Positions 18,980 to 27,265 of a stretch of DNA of 64,000 bases are shown here, one piece after another (within the stretch, counting starts at the first letter, position 1; every line of letters starts with the position of its first letter). The notes under the pieces were generated by a model. That model was given only the letters and a program-made list of their open reading frames with translations. It had not been told where the DNA came from and made no database searches. Source of the DNA: Crocinitomix sp. (GTDB taxonomy: Bacteria > Bacteroidota > Bacteroidia > Flavobacteriales_D > Crocinitomicaceae); assembly GCA_013138735.1 (NCBI GenBank), contig WTCE01000023.1, positions 26,537 through 90,536 of the forward strand. Direction: 5' to 3'. The position numbers and the translations under genes were made by a program.

Positions 18980-20098
18980 ATGAGTAATTTTGTTGTTTCA
19001 GCCCGTAAGTATAGACCGCAGACTTTTGATACTGTTGTAGGACAATCGTCCATTACAACAACGTTAAAAAATGCGATTAAAAATGACCATTTGGCGCAAG
19101 CCTTTTTGTTTTTTGGATCAAGAGGAGTTGGAAAAACAACAACTGCCCGAATTTTGGCAAAAACCATTAACTGTTTCAACTTAAGTCCAGAAATTGAACC
19201 GTGCAATGCTTGTGAGTCTTGCACCTCTTTTAACGAAGGGCATTCGTTCAACATCTTAGAGCTGGATGCTGCATCAAACAACTCGGTTGATGATATTCGA
19301 AATTTGATTGACCAGGTTAGAATTGCACCACAGGTTGGAAATCATAAAATCTTCATCATTGATGAGGTTCATATGTTATCACAATCTGCATTTAATGCCT
19401 TTTTAAAAACCTTAGAAGAACCACCGAAACATGCGGTGTTTATTTTAGCAACTACTGAAAAACATAAAATATTACCTACAATTTTATCCCGTTGTCAAAT
19501 TTTCGATTTCCACCGGATTCAAATTGAGGATATCGTAAGCCACTTGGCATCCATTGCTGGAAAGGAAAACATAAAAGCGGATGATAAAGCATTACACGTT
19601 ATTGCTCAAAAGGCAGATGGCGCTTTAAGAGATGCCCTTTCAATCTTTGATCAAATTGTATCGTTTAGCAATAACAACGTAACATACGAGGCGGTTTTAG
19701 AGAATTTAAATGTACTCGACTACGATTATTATTTTAAAATAATTGAAGCTGCCAAAGGAGGGAATATCGCTGAGAACCTCTTAATTTATAATGATATTTT
19801 AGCCAAAGGTTTTGATGGAAGTCAATTTATATTGGGACTTTCTGAACATCTGAGAAATCTATTGGTTTGCAAGGATCCGGCAACTGTTACTTTAATGGAA
19901 GTGCCGAATGAAATTAAGGAGAAATATTTAGGACAAAGCGAATCAACTTCGCAAAATTTTATATTGTTGGCCTTGGATTTATTACGCGATACAGATTTAC
20001 ATTTTAAAGCCAGTAAAAACAAACGCCTTAGTGTAGAGATCGCTTTGATGAAATTAAGTTCGATTGAAGCAACATTAAAAAGTAAACAGGTATCTTAA
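18980..20098 (+). CDS. dnaX: DNA polymerase III subunit gamma/tau, N-terminal clamp-loader part (frame ends early)
   Basis: The 372-residue frame covers the AAA+ clamp-loader ATPase. Walker A is GSRGVGKT (46-53), the zinc-binding cysteines are 65, 75, 78 and 81, Walker B is IIDEVHM (126-132), and sensor 1 LATTE (156-160) is followed by the SRC arginine-finger motif (170-172). The helical collar domain III follows to the end. Full-length DnaX in Bacteroidota usually continues for about 200 more residues; here the frame stops with TAA at 20096-20098 and the missing C-terminal part is found in the -1 frame (to 20730). The product as it stands resembles the short gamma form of E. coli. The split may be programmed, a true mutation or a base-call error. 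Confidence 0.93.
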   Translation: MSNFVVSARKYRPQTFDTVVGQSSITTTLKNAIKNDHLAQAFLFFGSRGVGKTTTARILAKTINCFNLSPEIEPCNACESCTSFNEGHSFNILELDAASNNSVDDIRNLIDQVRIAPQVGNHKIFIIDEVHMLSQSAFNAFLKTLEEPPKHAVFILATTEKHKILPTILSRCQIFDFHRIQIEDIVSHLASIAGKENIKADDKALHVIAQKADGALRDALSIFDQIVSFSNNNVTYEAVLENLNVLDYDYYFKIIEAAKGGNIAENLLIYNDILAKGFDGSQFILGLSEHLRNLLVCKDPATVTLMEVPNEIKEKYLGQSESTSQNFILLALDLLRDTDLHFKASKNKRLSVEIALMKLSSIEATLKSKQVS

Positions 20099-20118
20099 GT
20101 TATACTGACATAGTAATA

Positions 20119-20730
20119 TTGCCCTTTGAAGGTCAAGGTGACGGAGCTGTTAAAAAAGCGACGCAAGTGCCTAATCAATCTACAAATACTAATAAAACGG
20201 CTACAGTCAATAGTGGTCCTAAAATAGGTGGCGCTCCTGAGAGAAAGCAAGTGAGCCAACCTACGGGTAAACTCAGTACCAATAATATTGGAATTAAAGA
20301 AACCTTAAATCCTACTATTCGCGACGGCGCAAAAAAGAAAGAATTAATTTCAAGCGATCAGGCAGAAGACTTTACCTTTGATCAGTTGAAACATGTTTGG
20401 AAAGAATATAGTTTAGCCATTCGTCGTGAAAAGCGTGAAAGTATGTATTCCACACTGATGAATTCTAATATGACCATGTCATCTGATTATCAAATTCACT
20501 TGGAAATTTCGAATGAGCTACAAGGGAAAAATTTAGAAATAGAAAAGGTTGAACTTTTGGGATTCGTGCGTTCTAAATTAAAAAACTATTCAATTGGTTT
20601 AAAGTACAGCGTAATTGCAACTGAAAAAATGGAAATTTTGGATAGTAAAGGAATTTTTGACAAACTCGCAGAAGAAAATTCTTCCTTAAATAAATTTCGA
20701 AAGCTCTTCAATTTAGACATTGAGTTTTAA
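20119..20730 (+). CDS. C-terminal region of DnaX in the -1 frame
   Basis: This frame is open from 20086 to the stop at 20730; the only early start is TTG at 20119, giving 203 residues. The first 90 are a polar linker rich in Lys, Asn, Thr and Pro. The rest (from about FTFDQLKHVWKEYS) is a compact alpha/beta domain of the kind found at the C-terminus of Bacteroidota DnaX. It overlaps the end of the first frame (20086-20098) in -1 phase. No classic X XXY YYZ slippery heptamer lies in that overlap. It may be translated separately, by frameshift, or be the broken end of a single gene. Confidence 0.7.
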   Translation: MPFEGQGDGAVKKATQVPNQSTNTNKTATVNSGPKIGGAPERKQVSQPTGKLSTNNIGIKETLNPTIRDGAKKKELISSDQAEDFTFDQLKHVWKEYSLAIRREKRESMYSTLMNSNMTMSSDYQIHLEISNELQGKNLEIEKVELLGFVRSKLKNYSIGLKYSVIATEKMEILDSKGIFDKLAEENSSLNKFRKLFNLDIEF

Positions 20731-20971
20731 CTCCACTTGCAAGAGTTGGCGGTCTGCCCCACTATTTCCAGCGAAGTATCGACGCTAACAGGTTATAAAT
20801 TAGCCTTCAAGAAATAAACTATAACGCGGATCAATTTAGGGGATATCTACTCTCAATCTGTATCAATAGGGTAAGCCGCTCCCTTCATTGCTTACTCGGC
20901 GTTTTACTAATAAGACCAAATCTTAAAATTTAAACGCTTTTACATAGTACTAACCTTAAATTTATAATCCT
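20731..20971. other. 241-base intergenic region without a gene
   Basis: No gene, clear terminator or consensus promoter is seen. A GTAAGC/GCTTAC inverted repeat lies at about 20871-20896. It separates dnaX from the first of three paralogous secreted-protein genes. Confidence 0.3.
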
Positions 20972-22522
20972 ATGAAAAAGTATTACTACTTATTTACCTT
21001 ACTTTTTGCGTCTGCGAGTCTTTTCGCACAGGAATTTGCCACCCTTTACCAACCACATGATCCAACAGAATCGATTGTAGTGCGTGATGTTGCGGTGATC
21101 TCTGACAATAGTATATTAGCAGGATTCGATCTTGCGGGAGCAGATAATATTCCAAGTGCAGGTTTAATGAAATTGGATAGTGACGGAAATGTTACTTGGG
21201 CTAACACACTTGATATTGCTGATTCAGATGCAGGCTGTACTTTTGAAGTCTTAGAAAAAGCAGATGGCAACTACTATTTATGGGGATTAAGCAAGGAATC
21301 TGTCACTGCCAACATGCGTGCCATTCTTACGGAAATGACACCCGACGGCGTTATTCTATGGTCAAAAGAATACGACTTTGGCTGGAATGTAGACTACGCT
21401 TATACTGTCAATAAATTATATCTTTTGCCTTCAGGTGAAATGCAAATGATGATTGCAGTTTTTGGTCGCGTTATAGTGATGCAAACAGACGCCGAAGGTA
21501 ACATCATCTGGGGAAAACAATCCTCAATTGGACCACCAGATGGCGGTGGTAAAAACCCAGGATTCGAATGGCTTTCTATTCCAGATGACGGAGGAATGTG
21601 CGCGAGCAAAGCAACGAATGACCTTTCTATTTTAAGATACAATGCTGATGGATACTTAATGTGGACAAGACGCTACGAAATGGGTTACACACATGGTAAA
21701 ACTATAAAAAGATCTCCAAACGGAAATATATTAATTGGTGGATTTCGCGGGTTTACTCCTATGGTAATGGAAATTAACGAAGCTGATGGAACCGTGAACT
21801 GGGTAAAATGGTTTGAAGGAAGTTTAAATATGGAATATGGAAGTATGGCCATGATTAATATTATTGGGGATGAAATTATTTTCGATTATTCAAATAACGT
21901 AAAAGAACATATTATTTTACGCTTGGATATTAATGGCGAAGTACTTGAAACGTATAAGACTACAGCACCTGTTTTTGATTATAACAAAATTGAATTTACT
22001 GAGGATTATTCAGGTTATTTTTACGGAAGTTTTATGCAAGAAGATGAGCAAAAAGGAATGATCAACAAAACCGACAACATTTTAGAAGGCTCTTGTATTC
22101 TTGAATTATATGAGCCATGCTACGTTGCAAGGCCTTATGATGAGACTTTTTCGGACACTCCTTTTGCGCCAACCCAAACAGATTTCACAAGTCAAGAAGA
22201 CATTGCTGTAAGTATGATTTCAGAAACAATTACAACGAGTGATGCTTGTAGTGGATCTGATTTGGGAATTGAAACGGAGCAATTAGAATTGATTAGCATC
22301 TACCCTAACCCGTCTGCTAACATGTTTACCTTAAATGTTACAGCCGATTTAGTTCAATCCAACTACGTGATTACTGATCTTGCAGGCAAAGTGGTAGCCA
22401 AACAACTAATTAATAGTGAAAATGAATTAGTTGATGTTTCGCACTTAAACAATGGACATTATCTTTTAACCGTATTCGGTGAAGAGATGACTATTACAGA
22501 AAAAATTACCGTTCATAAATAA
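20972..22522 (+). CDS. T9SS-secreted propeller-like protein, paralogue 1 of 3
   Basis: The 516-residue protein has a signal peptide ending SASLFAQ (about 20 residues), then repeated strands of the type LMKLDSDGNVTWANTL and ILTEMTPDGVILWSKEYDF. These 'G-x-[IV]-x-W-x-K' repeats are typical of PQQ-like or delta-60 beta-propellers. The C-terminal 75 residues are a type-A T9SS sorting domain: ISIYPNPSANMFTLNV, then YVITDLAGKVV, then LNNGHYLLTVFG and KITVHK. It should be secreted across the outer membrane and either released or anchored. It shares sequence over its whole length with the next two genes, so the three arose by tandem duplication. The ligand or role is unknown. Confidence 0.85.
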   Translation: MKKYYYLFTLLFASASLFAQEFATLYQPHDPTESIVVRDVAVISDNSILAGFDLAGADNIPSAGLMKLDSDGNVTWANTLDIADSDAGCTFEVLEKADGNYYLWGLSKESVTANMRAILTEMTPDGVILWSKEYDFGWNVDYAYTVNKLYLLPSGEMQMMIAVFGRVIVMQTDAEGNIIWGKQSSIGPPDGGGKNPGFEWLSIPDDGGMCASKATNDLSILRYNADGYLMWTRRYEMGYTHGKTIKRSPNGNILIGGFRGFTPMVMEINEADGTVNWVKWFEGSLNMEYGSMAMINIIGDEIIFDYSNNVKEHIILRLDINGEVLETYKTTAPVFDYNKIEFTEDYSGYFYGSFMQEDEQKGMINKTDNILEGSCILELYEPCYVARPYDETFSDTPFAPTQTDFTSQEDIAVSMISETITTSDACSGSDLGIETEQLELISIYPNPSANMFTLNVTADLVQSNYVITDLAGKVVAKQLINSENELVDVSHLNNGHYLLTVFGEEMTITEKITVHK

Positions 22523-22542
22523 CCCAATACATAAAATGCTTT

Positions 22543-22578
22543 AAAAGCCTGATTTTTCTGTTAGGAATCAGGCTTTTA
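22543..22578 (+). terminator. Terminator after propeller paralogue 1
   Basis: AAAAGCCTGATT and AATCAGGCTTTT form a 12-bp stem around an 11-base loop, ending in T residues. Confidence 0.8.
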
Positions 22579-22672
22579 ATGATTTTATTGTTAAATAAGA
22601 ACAAATCACTCTTAAACAAACACTTATCACCAAATAATTATTAAATTTAAGACAACCGTTGCAGTTTTGATA

Positions 22673-22688
22673 ACGTATTAAAATTGAT
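22673..22688 (+). promoter_or_regulatory. Conserved 16-base upstream element (copy 1)
   Basis: ACGTATTAAAATTGAT lies 25 bases before the ATG of paralogue 2. The identical sequence lies 26 bases before paralogue 3 (24352-24367). TAAAATTG inside it is one base away from a TAnnTTTG -7 box, so it may include the promoter. Confidence 0.5.
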
Positions 22689-22713
22689 CGTTCACTAAAA
22701 AAAACAATTACCT

Positions 22714-24255
22714 ATGAAAAAACTCTTATACACCATTGCATTTATATGCTCTTCAGCATCTTTATTTGCACAAGATTTTGCCCTCACCTATGAGCCTACC
22801 TCTGATGAGGGATTTGTAACAATTCGAGATTTGGCTACCGTTTCAGATGGTAATTTAATTGTTGGATATGATTATGTTAATGCGGGTGTTCCAGTTTCAG
22901 GAATAATGAAAACAGCCGCTGACGGTTCTATCCTTTGGTCAAAAACATTACTTGTACCAGAATCTGTTGCAGGATGTTCATTTGAAGTGCTTGAAAACGC
23001 AGAGGGAAATTTTTACCTTTGGGGATTAAGTAAAGCTGCCACTTCTAACAAAAGCGCAATTCTTTCAGAAATTTCTGCAGATGGCGAAATGTTATGGTCA
23101 AAGAATTATGATTTTGGAACACACCCAAGTGCAGCCTACTCTATTAACTCTTTAGATATATTACCATCAGGAAACCTACAAATGATGATTGCGGTTTATG
23201 AAAACGTTATTGTTATACAAACAAACGCGAACGGCGAAATTATTTGGGGTAAAGTTTCAGCAATGGGACCACCGGATGATGAAGGCGGAAAAAACCCAGG
23301 ATTTGAATGGTTAGCCATTCCAGACGACGGTGGAATGTGTGCTAGTAAAGCTGGAAATGATTTTTCTTTATTAAGATATAGTGATGAAGGTGAATTACTA
23401 TGGAACAGAGCATACAAATTAGGTGGTTATACACATTGTAAAACACTTGTTACTGCACCAAACGGAAATGTTTTAATTGCTGGTTATATTGATTATGTAC
23501 CACATATCATGGAAGTTTCTGCAGAGGATGGAGAAATGATTTGGATTAAAACTTTTGAAGGTTTATCAATGCTATTTACTGGAAAATCTCACTTGACAGT
23601 TGATGGTGATAACATTTACTTAGATTTTACAACTACGACTAATCAACAGTACGTTTTAAGAATGAGCGAAACTGGTGAAGTTCTTGAAACTATGATGACT
23701 AAGAACAATGTTTTAGATTATAACAAAATTGAATTAATTGATCAGGACGAAGTTTATCTTTACGGTTCATCTTTAGAAGGTGATACTTATAAAGGAATGA
23801 TTTTAAGAACAGACGATCTATTTGTAGAGTCTTGTATGGTTGGACCAGCAGAAGCTGTTACTACTGTTGATTTCGTGACTTATACTGAGGTGGATTTCAC
23901 TCCAACTGAGTGGGACTTTGCTGATGAAGCTGATATTGAAATTGGAATGGTTGATCTTCAATTGAGAGCTAAGTTTGCTTGTGAAGTTGTTTTATCAGAC
24001 GGACCTGATGCTGCGATAAGCAATGTAGTGGTTTACCCTAACCCTACTGCTAACAATATTACAATTCAAGTAACTGAAGATTTAGTAAATGCATTATTTA
24101 TTATGACTGACCTTTCAGGAAAGCAAGTAATGAATAGTACAATTACAAGTTTACAATCTGAAATTGATTTATCTGGATTGAATAATGGACAGTATATCCT
24201 TTCAATTCAAACTGAAAACGGTTTAAAAACACAAAAAATTACGGTTCTTAAATAG
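22714..24255 (+). CDS. T9SS-secreted propeller-like protein, paralogue 2 of 3
   Basis: The 513-residue protein has the same plan as its neighbours: signal peptide (SASLFAQ), propeller-like repeats (SGIMKTAADGSILWSKTL, AILSEISADGEMLWSKNYDF, IQTNANGEIIWGK) and a type-A T9SS sorting domain starting VVYPNPTANNITIQV and ending KTQKITVLK. The segment KNPGFEWLAIPDDGGMCASK is almost identical to paralogue 1, which suggests a conserved functional loop or recent duplication. It has its own upstream element and terminator, so each copy is probably transcribed on its own. Confidence 0.85.
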   Translation: MKKLLYTIAFICSSASLFAQDFALTYEPTSDEGFVTIRDLATVSDGNLIVGYDYVNAGVPVSGIMKTAADGSILWSKTLLVPESVAGCSFEVLENAEGNFYLWGLSKAATSNKSAILSEISADGEMLWSKNYDFGTHPSAAYSINSLDILPSGNLQMMIAVYENVIVIQTNANGEIIWGKVSAMGPPDDEGGKNPGFEWLAIPDDGGMCASKAGNDFSLLRYSDEGELLWNRAYKLGGYTHCKTLVTAPNGNVLIAGYIDYVPHIMEVSAEDGEMIWIKTFEGLSMLFTGKSHLTVDGDNIYLDFTTTTNQQYVLRMSETGEVLETMMTKNNVLDYNKIELIDQDEVYLYGSSLEGDTYKGMILRTDDLFVESCMVGPAEAVTTVDFVTYTEVDFTPTEWDFADEADIEIGMVDLQLRAKFACEVVLSDGPDAAISNVVVYPNPTANNITIQVTEDLVNALFIMTDLSGKQVMNSTITSLQSEIDLSGLNNGQYILSIQTENGLKTQKITVLK

Positions 24256-24275
24256 TCGTAGTTTTAAATAATTGG

Positions 24276-24306
24276 AATCCCGTCAGCCTAAAGCTGACGG
24301 GATTTT
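24276..24306 (+). terminator. Terminator after propeller paralogue 2
   Basis: AATCCCGTCAGC and GCTGACGGGATT form a 12-bp stem around CTAAA, followed by a T-run. The core CCGTCAGC/GCTGACGG is the same as in the rplI terminator at 13240-13278. Confidence 0.88.
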
Positions 24307-24351
24307 TTCGTTATAATATTAGTAGTTCGAGGAACCGCTATAGATTTGGTC

Positions 24352-24367
24352 ACGTATTAAAATTGAT
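24352..24367 (+). promoter_or_regulatory. Conserved 16-base upstream element (copy 2)
   Basis: This copy is identical to 22673-22688 and at almost the same distance from the start codon (26 bases). The flanks share only TTTG a few bases upstream, so conservation is focused on this element. Confidence 0.5.
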
Positions 24368-24393
24368 AACCTATTTCTTTTAAGTCAAACCCT

Positions 24394-26040
24394 ATGAAAA
24401 AAATCTTATACAGTATCGTATTCATTTGCGCCTCGTCCTCCTTATTTGCGCAAGATTTCATTTACAACTATCTTTCACTAACAACGGGCAGCACCAGCAT
24501 CTTTATACGTGATGTTATTAAAACAAATGATAACCACCTTGTGGCGGCATTTGATTTGGAAGGATTTACTGATTTAGGAGGACCAATGGGCGGCATAATG
24601 AAATTGGAAGCAGATGGCAAACCCATTTGGACCAAACTATTTAATGTTCCTGGGTCAGCAGCCAATTGTGCCTTTGAAGTGGTTGAAAATAATGCTGGCA
24701 ACTACGTAATGTGGGGTTTGAATAAAAACCTTGCAGATGGACGCATGGAAGCAATTTTATTTGAGGTCACACCAAATGCCGAAGTACTTTGGTCTAAAAA
24801 ATATGACTTTGATGATGAGGAAGGTTATTATACAATTAATCGTATGATGATATTACCCTCGGGGGAATTAGAAATGATGATTTCAATTTATGAGAAGTTG
24901 ATTATTCTGCGCACGACGGCCGAAGGTGAAATTATTTGGGGTAAATCTTCATTCCTAGCTGGCCCTGGTGGGTCGCCTGGTAAAAACCCTGGTTTTGATT
25001 TAGTTTCGTTACCTGGTGATGGTGGAATTTGTGCGAATAAATTCGGAAGTGATTTCGCCTTAATTCGTTATGGCGAAGATGGAGAAACCAATTGGACAAA
25101 AAGATACAGTATTGGTTTATATATGCATGCAAAATCGATCCTGCAAATGCCGAGCGGTAACTTTGCGGTAGGCGGTTTCGTAATCGACTCAGTAACGACA
25201 AAAAGTAGCGTATTAATAATGTCCGTTTCAGATGTAGACGGTTCAATTTTATGGATAAAAACTTTAAATGAACATGAAATTGGCTACAATTCAAATTTAC
25301 GCTTAAGCCATTTAGATGGTGATTGTGTAGCCACTTTTAGCCCTGGTAGCGGCTCATTAAACTATCAACATTATTTACGATTTGATGTTGATGGGAATAT
25401 AGTCTCATCAGCTAAATCTAGGACTCATTGTGCAGACATTAATCGACTTGAGGTGATTGATACGGACGAAGTTTATGCTTACGGATCTGGTAGAGTAGAC
25501 ACTGACCCAACAAATAGAAAGATAGGAATGATCCAACGTACGTCAGACTTATTTGCTGAAAATTGCAGGAATGAACTGATCACCATAACAACTACCAATT
25601 ATACAGAATATGAAGAACTAGAATCAGAATCTGTTCTAACAGACTTTACAGAAATGGAAGTAGCTTCAATAAGCTTGATTGATTTAGAGGTAAGGTTAAT
25701 GGATTACTGTACAGAACAATTTTTTGAAATTGGTGATGATAACCCTTTTGAAGAAGTCCAACATGAAGATCCGGTAGATGCTTCAGGAATCGAAGAAATT
25801 GAAAATGGGATTCTAATTTACCCTAACCCTTCCTCAAACCTAGTTAATATTAAAGTAAATGCTGATCTAATAAACGCATCTTACAAACTGAACTCTTTAG
25901 CCGGTCAAACGGTCTTAAGTGGCTTCATTAGCGGCGAGCAATTGCGTATTGATGTATCTAATTTAGAAAATGGACAATATATTTTATCGATACGAAATAA
26001 AACTGAAATTAAAACAAAAAAAATCACAGTGCTTAAATAG
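24394..26040 (+). CDS. T9SS-secreted propeller-like protein, paralogue 3 of 3
   Basis: The 548-residue protein has a signal peptide (SSSLFAQ), propeller-like repeats (GGIMKLEADGKPIWTKLF, AILFEVTPNAEVLWSKKYDF, LRTTAEGEIIWGKSS) and a T9SS type-A domain (ILIYPNPSSNLVNIKV ... KTKKITVLK). It is the most diverged of the three and has an extra acidic linker of about 30 residues before the sorting domain. The GDGGICANKFGSDFALIRYG segment matches the corresponding loop in the other two. Confidence 0.85.
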   Translation: MKKILYSIVFICASSSLFAQDFIYNYLSLTTGSTSIFIRDVIKTNDNHLVAAFDLEGFTDLGGPMGGIMKLEADGKPIWTKLFNVPGSAANCAFEVVENNAGNYVMWGLNKNLADGRMEAILFEVTPNAEVLWSKKYDFDDEEGYYTINRMMILPSGELEMMISIYEKLIILRTTAEGEIIWGKSSFLAGPGGSPGKNPGFDLVSLPGDGGICANKFGSDFALIRYGEDGETNWTKRYSIGLYMHAKSILQMPSGNFAVGGFVIDSVTTKSSVLIMSVSDVDGSILWIKTLNEHEIGYNSNLRLSHLDGDCVATFSPGSGSLNYQHYLRFDVDGNIVSSAKSRTHCADINRLEVIDTDEVYAYGSGRVDTDPTNRKIGMIQRTSDLFAENCRNELITITTTNYTEYEELESESVLTDFTEMEVASISLIDLEVRLMDYCTEQFFEIGDDNPFEEVQHEDPVDASGIEEIENGILIYPNPSSNLVNIKVNADLINASYKLNSLAGQTVLSGFISGEQLRIDVSNLENGQYILSIRNKTEIKTKKITVLK

Positions 26041-26356
26041 TTGTAATTCAAAACATTCGAATCCTAACTAACTCAAAATGGTCAGGATCTTTAAGTTCTA
26101 TTAAAATAAATTCACTTTTTTGTCCAACCTTTGCTTTGCCGCTTGCGTCTTTATACTCACATACCCATTATTGACCCAATGAAAACACCCGAACACCAAC
26201 TCAAATTAGAATCATACCCCAATCTATACAAAAGCGATTTGACCGCTTTAACCGCTAATTCGCTCCCGCAAATTAGAACAACCCCCACACTCTTTATTGA
26301 TGATTTTTACACCTATTCATACTTATATAAGTAGAATTAGGATTAGCCCAAAACAG

Positions 26357-26393
26357 AGCACGTGCATTAACCTGTTAATGCACGTGCTTTTAT
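26357..26393 (+). terminator. Terminator on the plus strand before the convergent yajC operon
   Basis: A perfect 14-bp stem (AGCACGTGCATTAA with TTAATGCACGTGCT) around a CCTG loop is followed by TTTTATTTT. It is more than 300 bases past the stop of paralogue 3. Confidence 0.8.
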
Positions 26394-26420
26394 TTTACAA
26401 ATTCAGAATGGATAAGGCAT

Positions 26421-26455
26421 AAAAAAACCGTCATATAACATGAGTTACACGACGG
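26421..26455 (-). terminator. Terminator of the leucine dehydrogenase-nusB-yajC operon
   Basis: Read on the minus strand, CCGTCGTGTAAC pairs with GTTATATGACGG (12 bp with two G-T pairs) around a four-base loop, followed by seven T residues. The pairing is good only on this strand, which gives its direction. Confidence 0.82.
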
Positions 26456-26481
26456 ATTAATTATTCTAATTTTGTTTGAGC

Positions 26482-26805
26482 TTATCGCTTCTGATTCCCT
26501 AATTGATCCATTGAATTAGGACTAATAGAAGATTTTTCAATGCGAAATTTCGTTCCTTCTGATGAAATTAGCATGGTAGTATCAGAAATTTCCAAAACTT
26601 TTCCATGAATTCCGCCAATAGTCACAACTTTGTCTCCAGTTGCAATGTTTTCACGAAACGCTTTCGCCTCTTTTGTCTTTTTCATTTGAGGACGAATCAT
26701 AAATAGGTAAAATACAAGACCTATTAGTCCAAACATGATTAAACTTTGCGTCAAAGAACCGCCTTCGGCTCCTTCTGCTTGTAGCATGATAAATTGATTG
26801 TTCAT
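26482..26805 (-). CDS. yajC: Preprotein translocase accessory subunit YajC
   Basis: The 107-residue protein has one membrane helix (about residues 23-42, SLIMFGLIGLVFYLFMIRPQ) followed by the YajC signature RPQMKKTKEAKAFRENIATG and GDKVVTIGGIHGKV. YajC associates with SecDF-SecYEG in the inner membrane. It is the last gene of the operon, 12 bases after the DUF1573 gene. Confidence 0.95.
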   Translation of the reverse strand: MNNQFIMLQAEGAEGGSLTQSLIMFGLIGLVFYLFMIRPQMKKTKEAKAFRENIATGDKVVTIGGIHGKVLEISDTTMLISSEGTKFRIEKSSISPNSMDQLGNQKR

Positions 26806-26817
26806 TTGTTTTTGTTT

Positions 26818-27252
26818 TTATTCTGCAGCTGTTACTTCTCCAGTTATTCGAACTGTAGATACTGTAGGATTTGTATTCGCTTCAATACGAATGCTTTTAT
26901 TTATACTTCCAACTTTGTTATTAGAATTAAATATCACTTTAACTTCTCCACTTTCACCTGGAGCAATTGGATGTTTTGGCCAATCTTCTGGCACTGTACA
27001 ACCACAAGTTGTTTTTACATCAAATAATACCAAATTTTTATCACCTGTATTGGTAAATTTAAATGTGTGTTTTACCATATCACCGTCTACAACCGATCCA
27101 AAGTTATATTCCTCTTGATCGAATGCTATACTTGTTGGATCATCAACAAACTCAGCATATTCTACTCTTCTTTCTTCAGCGTCTGCGCCTTGATCTGATG
27201 TGCAGCTCACTAAGCTCATTAAAATCGCTCCAATAAAAAATAAATTTTTCAT
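26818..27252 (-). CDS. DUF1573-family lipoprotein
   Basis: The 144-residue product starts at ATG 27252. A longer frame would start at TTG 27264, but the ATG gives a clean lipoprotein signal, MKNLFFIGAILMSLVSC, with Cys17. The mature part is a DUF1573 immunoglobulin-like domain, with FDQEEYNFGSVVDGDMVKHTFKFTN split over two strands and the hallmark TTCGCTVPEDWPK. The domain is very common beside yajC in Bacteroidota; its function is unknown. It should be anchored in a membrane facing the periplasm or surface. Confidence 0.92.
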   Translation of the reverse strand: MKNLFFIGAILMSLVSCTSDQGADAEERRVEYAEFVDDPTSIAFDQEEYNFGSVVDGDMVKHTFKFTNTGDKNLVLFDVKTTCGCTVPEDWPKHPIAPGESGEVKVIFNSNNKVGSINKSIRIEANTNPTVSTVRITGEVTAAE

Positions 27253-27265
27253 TCTCCTTTTCAAT

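Larger units (their letters stand above)
26041..26481. other. 440-base intergenic region with two terminators and no supported gene
   Basis: A 67-codon open frame (26131-26334, plus strand) has no recognisable motif and odd composition, so I do not call it a gene. Two hairpin terminators, one for each strand, lie at 26357-26393 and 26421-26455. Confidence 0.5.

Noticed and set aside
20075..20086. A-rich TTAAAAAGTAAA as a -1 slippery site for dnaX
   Set aside because: Slipping there leads straight to TAA at 20083-20085 in the -1 frame, before the C-terminal part opens at 20086.
26131..26334. 67-codon open frame on the plus strand between paralogue 3 and yajC
   Set aside because: No motif, no promoter, odd amino-acid composition, and placed in a terminator-rich gap.
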